Assembly (NCBI RefSeq): GCF_017355935.1
Contig: NZ_JAFIQT010000002.1
Span: 806,001 to 870,000, forward strand
DNA from: Telluribacter humicola
GTDB taxonomy: Bacteria > Bacteroidota > Bacteroidia > Cytophagales > Spirosomataceae
Reading direction: 5' to 3'
Length of the DNA: 64,000 nt
The stretch's first letter is position 1. Each line of letters starts with the position of its first letter. Below the pieces are notes generated by a model that was not told the DNA's origin, made no database searches, and saw nothing but the letters and a program-made list of their open reading frames with translations. Below are positions 6,948 to 14,418 of the stretch, one piece after another. The position numbers and the translations under genes are program-made.

Positions 6948-7493
6948 CTATGTGTGTTCAATGACAAAGGGAGGCCTTACTCCGCCTGATCTGTTACAGG
7001 CGATGCTAATGGCGGTGGTCACCTTTTCGCGGGCACTTAGGTCTACTTTCAGTCTTTCCATGGCAGTCATTGCACCCAGGGCATAGGGAGAACCACACCC
7101 TACGCTAGCGAACCGATCAATGGATTCACCTACATCGTAATCTTCTTCAATGATGAATAGCCTACCAACGTAGCCTACCAGAAAGCAACCGCCCTCCTCT
7201 TCTCCCTCTTTTATTCTGGCATGCCCTCCGTTTCTTAATGTAGTACGCAGGGCATTCACGAAGGAGGTACACATATACTCGTATACGTCCATTTCCGGGG
7301 GTCTGGTGGGAGGGAAGAAAGAGAAGCGAACCAGCTGCATCATGCGAAAAGATGAGGTACAGCCAAAGACAAATTCGCCTACTTTGAATACTTTGGGGTC
7401 TTTTCGGATAATGATATCCAATCCGTCTACTCCGGCAGAATCACCGCCTATGTAAACTGATTCATTTTCGATGAGGCCTACGATGCAGGTCAT
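6948..7493 (-). CDS. Proteasome-like Ntn hydrolase encoded by phage
   Basis: 181 residues. It begins Met-Thr-Cys-Ile-Val-Gly; removal of Met would expose Thr1. Counting from that Thr, Asp17 (in IGGDSAG) and Lys33 (in RKDPKVF) fall exactly at the catalytic Thr1-Asp17-Lys33 positions of proteasome beta/HslV subunits. A GCGSPYALGAMTAM segment near residue 133 matches the conserved C-terminal half of these enzymes. Such single-gene relatives occur in phages of several phyla; substrates are unknown. It might degrade a host protein or process a virion protein. No unfoldase partner is visible. Confidence 0.85.
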   Translation of the reverse strand: MTCIVGLIENESVYIGGDSAGVDGLDIIIRKDPKVFKVGEFVFGCTSSFRMMQLVRFSFFPPTRPPEMDVYEYMCTSFVNALRTTLRNGGHARIKEGEEEGGCFLVGYVGRLFIIEEDYDVGESIDRFASVGCGSPYALGAMTAMERLKVDLSAREKVTTAISIACNRSGGVRPPFVIEHT

Positions 7494-7569
7494 GTAGATA
7501 GAGGTTATAAATTGAATTTTATTAAGGTACTATTAAGGTGAGCTATTGCTTTTGTTGGACTATTCCGAA

Positions 7570-7608
7570 GTTAACGACATTGATGTCGGGAACATGAATG
7601 TCGTTAAC
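7570..7608. promoter_or_regulatory. 12-bp inverted repeat, candidate operator
   Basis: GTTAACGACATT (7570-7581) and AATGTCGTTAAC (7597-7608) are perfect inverted repeats with a 15-base spacer. The spacer side adds a second overlapping palindrome, CGACAT-TG-ATGTCG. It lies between the RyR gene and the Ntn hydrolase gene, both minus strand, and has no T run, so an operator is more likely than a terminator. Confidence 0.6.
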
Positions 7609-7643
7609 ATGTCTTTGGTGCCTCAGAAAATTGCGGAGCTTAA

Positions 7644-8024
7644 TTATTTCAAGGCATCTACAATGGCACAGAAGAGTTTGTCTTTCTTCTGCTGGAATTC
7701 CGGGAGCTGCTCGAAGGGTACGATACAGTGGTGTTCCTTTTTCTCAGCATCTTTCACCGGTCCGTACTTCCACCCATTGGCAACCTTATCAGCCATCCAT
7801 GCATCGTGCTGAGCTGATTCGCCCGATTCCGGATTGTTTATCCGAAACTCTACCCCTTTGATAGCAGACTCTTTCTGCCACGCTTCGGCTTCATTCCAAT
7901 CTTTCTGGGATTGATCGTCATTTGCCTCACACCAAGCTTTATTGGCCTGATGGCAAACCATAGCGATGTATACGATCTTACTTAGTCTTTGTGTTTCTGT
8001 ACTGAAATTGCTTATAGCTGACAT
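7644..8024 (-). CDS. RyR-domain protein
   Basis: 126 residues. The stretch from VYIAMVCHQANKAWCEAN through WQKESAIKGVEF and DGWKYG...KDAEKKEHHC to the C-terminal PFEQLPE matches the RyR domain first described in ryanodine receptors and frequent as a stand-alone unit in bacteria and phages. The role in phages is unknown; some RyR domains are linked to nucleotide-derived ligands and to CBASS/SAVED-type or toxin contexts, which is only a hint. Upstream lies a 21-bp phased repeat array. Confidence 0.85.
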   Translation of the reverse strand: MSAISNFSTETQRLSKIVYIAMVCHQANKAWCEANDDQSQKDWNEAEAWQKESAIKGVEFRINNPESGESAQHDAWMADKVANGWKYGPVKDAEKKEHHCIVPFEQLPEFQQKKDKLFCAIVDALK

Positions 8025-8039
8025 AGTTTGAAATAGTTA

Positions 8040-8133
8040 AGTGTTTCAATTTTGGGAAAGAGTGTATCAGAGACGCCCGAAAGCGTATCAGAATAGGCAG
8101 AAAGTGTTTCAGAAATGGGAAAGTGTGCTATCA
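8040..8133. repeat. Five phased direct repeats (21, 21, 21, 22 bp apart)
   Basis: The 8-mers GTGTTTCA (8041), GTGTATCA (8062), GCGTATCA (8083), GTGTTTCA (8104) and TGCTATCA (8126) sit on one face of the helix, in the gap upstream of the RyR gene. This period equals the spacing of LytTR half-sites, and two LytTR proteins are encoded in the window. Confidence 0.7.
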
Positions 8134-8508
8134 GATTAGTTCGCTCTCTTCTTCGGGATCAGGCTTCTTAAACAAGAGCTCCTTTTCAAAGACATCTTCA
8201 AACTTCTCCGATACGGCTATGCTCTTATACGGAGGGATGGGGTTGCCCTTCTCATTGAGCATGACGTACTCGATCTTCGTACAGGTCGCATTCGTCGGGA
8301 CATCCATGTAAAAAAAGTGAGGTGGCTGCTTCACGTCCCAGTGGTGGACAAACTCGTAGACCGTACCCCCGATGTGGAGGAAGACCTTTACGCTGCGCCG
8401 GGTTTTGAAGGGATTGACCACCTTGGGTTTATCTGGCTCTAAGCGAAAGAAATACCGACGTGTGGGGGACGCGTCAATACGTTTTGTTATCTCGTGTTGT
8501 ATGTTCAT
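8131..8508 (-). CDS. Hypothetical protein, first gene of minus-strand operon
   Basis: 125 residues, mainly beta (RRYFFRLEPDKPKVV, SVKVFLHIGGTVYEFVHHWD, FFYMDVP), ending in an acidic tail (PDPEEESELI). Not recognised. Its ATG lies about 24 bases downstream of a -7 box (8532-8539, minus), making it the first gene of the leftward accessory operon. Confidence 0.6.
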   Translation of the reverse strand: MNIQHEITKRIDASPTRRYFFRLEPDKPKVVNPFKTRRSVKVFLHIGGTVYEFVHHWDVKQPPHFFYMDVPTNATCTKIEYVMLNEKGNPIPPYKSIAVSEKFEDVFEKELLFKKPDPEEESELI

Positions 8509-8529
8509 ATATAATTACTAATTTGCCTT

Positions 8530-8552
8530 AACAAAATTAATATTATATCTAA
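8530..8552 (-). promoter_or_regulatory. Leftward promoter (repeated phage element)
   Basis: On the minus strand: TTAGATAT, two bases, then TATTAATTTTG; the -7 box TAATTTTG is at 8532-8539. Same element as at 55736-55759 and 63604-63627. It drives the 8508 to 3286 operon. Confidence 0.65.
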
Positions 8553-8570
8553 TCTATCATAATAAATACT

Positions 8571-9533
8571 ATGAATCCTTTCAATAAACTGGTGGGATTT
8601 GCTCCCGTTGCCACCGGGCGGCTGTTGGTAAATGCGCTGCCGGGCATTAGTGAGGAATTAGGTAGTGCCCTGGTGCGTCGGGAAGATGTACAGGAACTGG
8701 ATGATCCCGGGCAGGAAGGACTGGCAGGCGTATGGAATAGGATCAGTGGGTTAGCGTATGATATGCTCCTGTTGGAGCTGGAATGTATCCTTTCCGAAAA
8801 GGGAGCCTTCCGTCACGAACTGGTGTATACGAAGCCTTTGGCTCTGGGTCAAAATATATTGGAGGCCGGTAACGTATATGAGTACCGTATAGAAACCTCC
8901 GCCATGCGTTTTACCAGACTGAAGATAGATCAGGTCACCGTACGTACAGTAGAAGAAGGGGTGGTTACCCTTAAGCTGATTGATGTCACTCTTACTAAGT
9001 CATTATACGAAACTATCTTTGAGCACGTTGCAGATATAACCGACCTGCCCTTTCCTTGCGATATAACCAATGACCGTGGGCTGAATCTGCTCTTGCAGGT
9101 GAGTTCTACGGCCGGTCTAGTGGATTTTTCTGGAATAATTTCCCCTGAATCCCATACGTGTATAGCAGCTGCACTATGTATTCAGGACAATAACCTTGGT
9201 GATGCTGTATCCAATCCTTTCATGGACGCTTCTATAAAATTAGGTGGAGATCTTTCTGCCCTTGTTAAACGTAACGCGGAGCTACTGGCCCCTGCCTATC
9301 AGTATGCCTGTGGCTATCAGTTTATGCTGGAAAAGCTTTCGAGCCACAACTTCAATCTCTTTACCAATACGAACCTGATCGTTACCGAAGAGAATCGGGA
9401 CAGCTATAAGAAACAGTTTAAGTCCTATTTGACCCGGGGCGCGGCGGTCATTGCCAAGCAGCTGGAAAACAGCTATACGCTGGAGGCTACGCCGGATGAA
9501 ACGGGAGGCTGGTCGAAGGCTGGTCTTATTTAA
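8571..9533 (+). CDS. Putative head-tail or tail structural protein
   Basis: 320 residues, first gene of the rightward tail block. Not matched to a named family. Predicted fold is mixed, with beta-rich segments at about 85-150 (VYEYRIETSAMRFTRLKIDQ) and helices at the C-terminus (YKKQFKSYLTRGAAVIAKQL). Its place before a gp10-like tail-completion candidate and the tail chaperones suggests a connector, adaptor or sheath-like role, an inference from order alone. Confidence 0.55.
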   Translation: MNPFNKLVGFAPVATGRLLVNALPGISEELGSALVRREDVQELDDPGQEGLAGVWNRISGLAYDMLLLELECILSEKGAFRHELVYTKPLALGQNILEAGNVYEYRIETSAMRFTRLKIDQVTVRTVEEGVVTLKLIDVTLTKSLYETIFEHVADITDLPFPCDITNDRGLNLLLQVSSTAGLVDFSGIISPESHTCIAAALCIQDNNLGDAVSNPFMDASIKLGGDLSALVKRNAELLAPAYQYACGYQFMLEKLSSHNFNLFTNTNLIVTEENRDSYKKQFKSYLTRGAAVIAKQLENSYTLEATPDETGGWSKAGLI

Positions 9534-9546
9534 TCGCAGACGAAGC

Positions 9547-10014
9547 ATGTTCAGAATTGAATCAGACCTCACCCAAATCGCGCTGGTATTCTCCCAGAAA
9601 GCCCAGCTGTTGGAAAATAGTTGGGGAGATCATCTCGTGGAGGCGGCCGGGGATGGCATTGCCGCCGTTACTCATCGCATCCAGCAAAAGGGAGAAAACA
9701 CCAGTGGCAATCAGATGATCACCCAAAGCGCTAAGCGTAGCGGTGCTTACAGCCGGGCCTACGCCGCCTACCGATCCAGGCAGGGGCGCCAAATCGGTAA
9801 GGTAGACTTTACCATGGAAGGGGATCTGATGCGCAACTACCAGATCATCTACCGGGGCATGCGTGAAGTAGTGGTCGGTTTTATGGATGCGGATATGAAT
9901 GAGATTGCCCTGTATCTGGAAGCCTACTTCGGGGCCGCCTGGTACCTGTCGGTGGAGGAACAGAAAGTCGTCATGGATTCCCTATCAATCAAAGTTTTCA
10001 ATCATTTCAATTAA
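9547..10014 (+). CDS. Tail completion / virion morphogenesis-like protein
   Basis: 155 residues from ATG 9547 (MFRIESDLTQ), 13 bases after the previous stop. It has an N-terminal helix, an AVTHRIQQKG region followed by SGAYSRAYAAYRSRQGRQ and strands DFTMEGDLMRNY, an order seen in phage virion-morphogenesis proteins (gpS-like) that complete the tail. The match is by pattern only. The neighbours support a neck or tail-completion role. Confidence 0.5.
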   Translation: MFRIESDLTQIALVFSQKAQLLENSWGDHLVEAAGDGIAAVTHRIQQKGENTSGNQMITQSAKRSGAYSRAYAAYRSRQGRQIGKVDFTMEGDLMRNYQIIYRGMREVVVGFMDADMNEIALYLEAYFGAAWYLSVEEQKVVMDSLSIKVFNHFN

Positions 10015-10057
10015 TACCCTCACTCTATAAATTCATTTTTATCCCACCCTTGTTTCT

Positions 10058-10345
10058 ATGCTTCAGTTAGTACGTTATGTTTCAGACCATGAGTCATTGG
10101 AAGTATCTACTTTTGTTATTGCTGACATGTTATTTCATGTAGATCCATCCGGTCAGATTTTCTGTCCCTTTTGTGATCGTACCGTAGCCGATTACGGTCT
10201 TTCGCCCGAGCAGTTCAGGCACATGATTGAGCTGGAAGGACTTAAAACCATGCTGGATTACTATCCCGATGCTTTTCTGTTTCTGGGACAGAACCGGTAT
10301 ATCTTCTGCGAATTAGTGAAATCCAAACAAGAAGTAGTCGTATGA
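10058..10345 (+). CDS. Small protein with CPFC zinc-knuckle motif
   Basis: 95 residues with an FCPFC motif (about 35-39) and a lone C near residue 84. Otherwise helical (PEQFRHMIELEGLKTMLDYY). Not recognised. Its stop overlaps the next start (ATGA), so it is coupled to the following structural gene. Confidence 0.6.
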   Translation: MLQLVRYVSDHESLEVSTFVIADMLFHVDPSGQIFCPFCDRTVADYGLSPEQFRHMIELEGLKTMLDYYPDAFLFLGQNRYIFCELVKSKQEVVV

Positions 10346-10839
10346 AATTAAATCTTACCCAGGTAAGTGAGGGGCTAAAATCCTCACTTACTCCTCTCTG
10401 TCAGCAGCAGATTATTCACCACGGGCAGGTTCAGTCCGTCTACCACCAGGGGGATAAGCGCAACCGCCTGCAGACACTAACGGAACCTATCCAGATCGTA
10501 GGAATAGAAAGCAAAGCCGATACGCAGCTGGCGTGGCTCGCGGAATCCATGCAGCCTGTTACCAAAGCAAAAACCTATGGTACCGGGGGCAGGGATCAGT
10601 ACACCGCTACCCTTACGTTGCTGGTACTGAGTCGGAAGTCAGAGACGCTGCAAGCGCTGCTCACCGCCCTGGCTGGCCCCTATGACGTGCAGGTGACGAA
10701 CGTAGATTTGAATACCCTACGGGTAATACGGGAGGGGTGGCTGATGGAGGTAGGGCAGGAAAAGAACTATGACCCATCCCTGTATGCCTGGGCCGTACGG
10801 TGCCAGTTTGCCCAGGTGCAACTTATGTCGGTCTGTTAA
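10342..10839 (+). CDS. Putative tail terminator-like protein
   Basis: 165 residues. Mixed alpha/beta with a core of strands (ATLTLLVLSRK, LRVIREGWLMEVGQEKNYDP, AWAVRCQFAQVQL) that resembles small tail-terminator or minor tail proteins. Lying two genes before the tape measure and directly before the tail-chaperone locus is the usual place for a tail terminator or tube gene. Family not proven. Confidence 0.45.
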   Translation: MKLNLTQVSEGLKSSLTPLCQQQIIHHGQVQSVYHQGDKRNRLQTLTEPIQIVGIESKADTQLAWLAESMQPVTKAKTYGTGGRDQYTATLTLLVLSRKSETLQALLTALAGPYDVQVTNVDLNTLRVIREGWLMEVGQEKNYDPSLYAWAVRCQFAQVQLMSVC

Positions 10840-10858
10840 TCCAATCACCTACTATCTA

Positions 10859-11634
10859 ATGAACGGAAACTTTAAGCAACTTTTAGAGGCAGGTGATATT
10901 GTGCCGGCCAAAACGCAGGATGGTAAACTCTTCGAACTGGAAGGGACGCAGTACTATGAATACAAGGATGGGGGAGTACCTACCCGTCCTCATCGCTTTC
11001 ATGCCTTTGCCGAAACTAGTTTTGAGCACGAAGCCTGGCAGATGGACCGCGATAGCCTGATGATGTTCATGAATGTCTTTCAGGATTTTGTCATCGGTTC
11101 ATTGGCTAATCTTAATAATCCCGACTGGTTTAAGCATAATGCACCCATCATGCTGAATACCGTGACTAATGTGCGGGACCGGATCGAGCATTATAACTCC
11201 ACCATCGAGTTTGTCTATGATATGGCTTCGGTGCTCTACTTTCATGAGGACGAGGATCCATTTACGTACGACATTACCGAGGCCCGGAAAAAGAAAGACA
11301 TGTGGCGACCATATCCGTACCTGTACACTTTTTTTTTGAGCATGGACTTAAACAGGCACGTGCCCTTGGGCAGGCTGTCGCAGCCCGATACCCTGACCTC
11401 TGCGGCCCAGTCACTACGATTAATGCTTTCGACATTACAGAATCTATCGTCGCGGTACGACTACACCGATACGACGAGCGATACAATGAGCTTTATCGAG
11501 TCGCAGACGGAAGTCCTGAAAGGATACGCTACTTCTCTAATCTACCTATTGAGGAATACTTCGATTACGTTGCCGCCTACCGAAGAGAGCATGAGCGAAA
11601 GATAGAAGAGGCCAGGAGGAGCCAGATAAAATAA
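10859..11634 (+). CDS. Tail assembly chaperone locus, two frames joined by a -1 slip
   Basis: The zero frame starts at ATG 10859 (MNGNFKQLLEAGD) and codes convincingly to about 11330, then runs on in a low-quality S/T/L-rich frame to a stop at 11605. The -1 frame from the same point reads FEHGLKQARALGQAVAA and SNLPIEEYFDYVAAYRREHE to a stop at 11634 and looks like real protein. The switch falls on nine T at 11329-11337, where T-TTT-TTT fits a canonical -1 slippery heptamer. Just upstream of the tape measure, lambda G/GT-type chaperones use the same trick. Alternatives: an indel or sequencing error in the T run, giving one broken or mis-assembled gene. Confidence 0.65.
11329..11337 (+). other. 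Slippery T9 tract (probable -1 frameshift site)
   Basis: Nine consecutive T preceded by C and followed by G. In the zero frame the codons are ACT TTT TTT TTG; slipping back one base gives TTT TTT TTT GAG and enters the frame ending at 11634. Confidence 0.6.
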
Positions 11635-11637
11635 CAG

Positions 11638-11668
11638 AAAGCCGCTGTACATCGTGTACAGCGGCTTT
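11638..11668. terminator. Bidirectional terminator
   Basis: 13-bp stem AAAGCCGCTGTAC/GTACAGCGGCTTT with a 5-base loop. A at one end and T at the other serve both the chaperone gene (plus) and the minus-strand cargo genes. Confidence 0.85.
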
Positions 11669-11688
11669 ACTATGTCTTTTATATTTCC

Positions 11689-11928
11689 CTATATGGTAGG
11701 TATGGTAAATCTTTCCTGTTTCGCTCGCTTGATTGAATCCTGTTGAATTTCCTCCCGGTACATTTCATCCAGACCGCGGTGGATCTGCTCTTCTTCGTCC
11801 CAGTAGTCTGAACTTTTGCGGCTTTGTCGATCTGTGCCAAACAGCCAGCCGAGTACTAGACTAAGCATAAACATGACCAGATAGAACCGCAGGATGGGCC
11901 AGGCGTCCGAGAGAAATTGTTTCATCAA
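11689..11928 (-). CDS. Small single-pass membrane protein
   Basis: 79 residues. One hydrophobic segment at about 12-31 (LRFYLVMFMLSLVLGWLFG) followed by a charged cytoplasmic or periplasmic tail rich in D/E/R. Not recognised. It overlaps the lipoprotein gene by four bases and is probably co-transcribed. Being minus strand inside the rightward tail block, it looks like part of an inserted cargo. Confidence 0.65.
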   Translation of the reverse strand: MMKQFLSDAWPILRFYLVMFMLSLVLGWLFGTDRQSRKSSDYWDEEEQIHRGLDEMYREEIQQDSIKRAKQERFTIPTI

Positions 11929-12464
11929 TCCGGTAAATTGAAATCTGCTTTCAAGTTGTTGTAGTCCTGATAACGTTCCACATTCAGGCGAGCGCCGGGA
12001 GATGCTTTAATCACCACTGCGCGGAAGGTAAAGGTGGTTCCACTTGGAATTGTTGTCTCGTTGTCTACGTAAAGGGTCAGGTCCGAGTATTCGTAATTCA
12101 TATCTACCCTTAGAAAACTCTTGTTTACATCAAACGCGTAGCCGCTATAAGGAAGGAGTACTCTGAAATATTGGCTCTTTTGGAGATACACAAAAACCAT
12201 TTCATCATTAGCTACCTCAGTTTTGAACCTGTGGCCTCCTAGGGCCTCTGTAACATCTAGCTGGAAGTCGTAATATTTTGCCGTAGTTCCATTTTGTCCA
12301 TTCTGCCCGGCCGCTCCCGCTGGCCCTCTTGGCCCGGTAGCTCCGGTTTCTCCTTTTGGCCCCATTGGACCAGGTGCGCCGTCTTTTCCATCCTCCCCGG
12401 CAGGTCCCTTACAGGAAGAAACAATTAATACAATAGCTAAAAGAGGGTAAATAAATCTTTTCAT
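11925..12464 (-). CDS. Collagen-like lipoprotein (cargo gene)
   Basis: 179 residues from ATG 12464 (MKRFIYPLLA). Signal peptide with lipobox VSSC (Cys near residue 18), then about 13 Gly-X-Y triplets (GPAGEDGKDGAPGPMGPKG and on) and a C-terminal beta domain. Such collagen-stem lipoproteins are common in Bacteroidota cell envelopes. In a phage it would be a surface-modifying cargo gene: a receptor mask, an adhesion factor or a host gene picked up by transfer. Orientation opposite to the tail genes and the terminator at 11638-11668 mark it as an insertion. Confidence 0.85.
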   Translation of the reverse strand: MKRFIYPLLAIVLIVSSCKGPAGEDGKDGAPGPMGPKGETGATGPRGPAGAAGQNGQNGTTAKYYDFQLDVTEALGGHRFKTEVANDEMVFVYLQKSQYFRVLLPYSGYAFDVNKSFLRVDMNYEYSDLTLYVDNETTIPSGTTFTFRAVVIKASPGARLNVERYQDYNNLKADFNLPD

Positions 12465-12699
12465 AGAAATGATTAAAGTTAGTTTATAACTCTTCAAAGT
12501 ACCCCCTTTGACTACTTCCTACAAAAAATTTTATCCAACGGTCTGGATGGCTGATTTTAAGATATTATTTGCTGTTGATCGGTCACTTATGGTACTAAAA
12601 TCTATTGGGAATATTAGCCCTGGGTGCCGTTAAATAAATTTTTGGGGAGAAGCCAGGGGGAGGGTACTTTGTGGATTTATGTACCAATCCTCTTAAGTT

Positions 12700-14076
12700 A
12701 TGCAACTAGGTTTACCAATTATTCTTACTGTTACCCTACTACTCGCAGCCTTATTCCTGGCCCTCTACTTTCTCTTCATTACGAATAAGAAGAAGGAAGA
12801 GCTTATAGCTAAGTATTCTAACATTATTTCAGTTAATGAAGAGGTTGCAAGACTCCAACAATCAGCCACCGAGATCAGGCAATCATGCGAGACTCTAAGT
12901 ACCAAATACAAGCAAGCCTTGATAACATATAATGAGATTGAGGACTTAATTGCGATAAATAAGGAGACGACAGATCTTTATGATTACGGGCTCTATGAGC
13001 CACGGTTTGACTTTGAAACATCACAAGAATATAAGGACAGAATACTTGAGAATCACAAAAAACAAAAGATGGCAATCACCAGCGACACTGCTGCTGTATG
13101 TATTGGTCAATGGTCCATTAATGGTGATACATCAGAGGGTACTAAATTGGTTAACAAGTATAAAAAACTTATGATGTTTGCTTTCAATGGAGAGTGTGAT
13201 AGCCTGATAGCAAAGGTAAAGTGGCATAACTTTGCTCAGACAGAGCTAAAAATTCAAAATGCGTTTTTTACAATCAACCGACTGGGCCGCGTTCAAAATA
13301 CTAGTATACAGGACAGTTACTTAGAATTGAAATATGAAGAGTTAGCTCTGTACTATGAATATGAACGGAAGAAGTACGAAGAGAAGGAGGAACAGCGCAG
13401 GGTAAGGGAACAGATGCGGGAGGAGGAAAAGGCTAGGATGGAATATGAAAAAGCGAAGCGTGAGGCAGCGGAGGAGGAGAGGCGCTATCAAAAGGCCTTG
13501 GAAAAAGCGATGAGCGACTTAGGAAAGGCTGATCAGAAGGACCTAGATGAGCTTAATGAAAAAATTGCCCTATTAGAGCAAAACCTGAAAAATGCTCACG
13601 ATAAAAAAGAACGAGCCATATCCATGGCACAGCTCACCAGAGCGGGGCATATCTATGTCATATCAAATATTGGCTCATTTGGAGAGGGGGTATACAAAAT
13701 AGGTATGACGAGGCGACTTGAACCTATGGACCGGGTGCGGGAACTGGGAGATGCATCCGTACCCTTCCGTTTTGATGTTCACGCAATAATCTTCTCCGAA
13801 GATGCACCCCAGCTCGAATACAATATACACAAGGCTTTTGCCGGTCGGCGAGTTAACATGACTAATCATCGGCGGGAGTTCTTTAAAGTCGGATTGGATG
13901 AGATTGAAGAATACATCAAAACTAATTACAAGGACGATGTTGAGTTTATACCATTAGCAGAGGCAAAAGAGTATAGAGAAACGCTATCACTCATGAACAG
14001 GGTTACTGTTGAGAAGTCGTCAGATGAGCCAGTTTTTGCATTCCCAGAGGATTTATTTGACGAGGATTTAATTTAA
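12700..14076 (+). CDS. Membrane-anchored DUF4041 / T5orf172 (GIY-YIG-like) protein
   Basis: 458 residues. One N-terminal TM helix (about 5-27), a DUF4041-type middle, a long charged coiled coil (about 225-300; EEKEEQRRVREQMREEEKAR) and a T5orf172/Mug113 GIY-YIG-like domain at about 310-400 (GHIYVISNIGSFGEGVYKIG, then MTRRLEPMDRVRELG). This architecture is widespread in mobile elements and is suspected to act against other phages or foreign DNA at the membrane; that role is inference. It has its own upstream gap with a weak -7-like TACTTTG near 12675 and a strong terminator behind it, and is visibly AT-richer than the tail genes: a typical moron. Confidence 0.8.
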   Translation: MQLGLPIILTVTLLLAALFLALYFLFITNKKKEELIAKYSNIISVNEEVARLQQSATEIRQSCETLSTKYKQALITYNEIEDLIAINKETTDLYDYGLYEPRFDFETSQEYKDRILENHKKQKMAITSDTAAVCIGQWSINGDTSEGTKLVNKYKKLMMFAFNGECDSLIAKVKWHNFAQTELKIQNAFFTINRLGRVQNTSIQDSYLELKYEELALYYEYERKKYEEKEEQRRVREQMREEEKARMEYEKAKREAAEEERRYQKALEKAMSDLGKADQKDLDELNEKIALLEQNLKNAHDKKERAISMAQLTRAGHIYVISNIGSFGEGVYKIGMTRRLEPMDRVRELGDASVPFRFDVHAIIFSEDAPQLEYNIHKAFAGRRVNMTNHRREFFKVGLDEIEEYIKTNYKDDVEFIPLAEAKEYRETLSLMNRVTVEKSSDEPVFAFPEDLFDEDLI

Positions 14077-14092
14077 CTTCAAATTAGCTTAC

Positions 14093-14132
14093 AGAAAAAC
14101 GGCACTCTGATCTACCAGAGTGCCGTTTTTTT
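14093..14132. terminator. Strong bidirectional terminator
   Basis: Stem AAAAACGGCACTCTG/CAGAGTGCCGTTTTT with loop ATCTAC. It ends the DUF4041 gene. Confidence 0.9.
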
Positions 14133-14319
14133 ATTACTCCTCTAATTCCACCACAACAGGGTGTTATTATCAAAAGTAATAAAAGTTTTAATACGAATAA
14201 ATAAAATTGCTAGCGCTTTTATTCAATTGCTAGTATTTGGATAGATATTGCTGCTGTATTTATCAACCCAGCCGTTGCATAGATCACACCACAGCTCCAA
14301 CTAAATAGGTTTATATAAG

Positions 14320-14346
14320 AAAAACCGCTTCAAATGAGCGGTTTTT
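14320..14346. terminator. Bidirectional terminator before the tape measure gene
   Basis: AAAAACCGCT/AGCGGTTTTT with loop TCAAATG. On the minus strand it would end a short RNA started at the promoter-like element at 14388-14408. The 187 bases between this and the previous terminator hold no gene that I can see. Confidence 0.8.
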
Positions 14347-14387
14347 GCTGCAATAAACACCACAAGATAGAATCGGGTACGCGTCCA

Positions 14388-14408
14388 TAAAATTAGTAAT
14401 ATATCTAA
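14388..14408 (-). promoter_or_regulatory. Leftward promoter-like element
   Basis: On the minus strand: TTAGATAT, two bases, TACTAATTTTA. It differs from the repeated promoter only at a few bases (TAATTTTA instead of TAATTTTG). It would produce an RNA of about 60 bases ending at the terminator 14320-14346. Confidence 0.4.
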
Positions 14409-14418
14409 TTATTACAAG

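Noticed and set aside
11339-11605. Zero-frame extension of the tail chaperone gene
   Set aside because: Low-complexity S/T/L composition suggests a non-coding frame; the -1 frame is better protein.
14200-14240. Repeated ATTGCTAG as a transposon end
   Set aside because: Only two short direct copies, no transposase and no target duplication.
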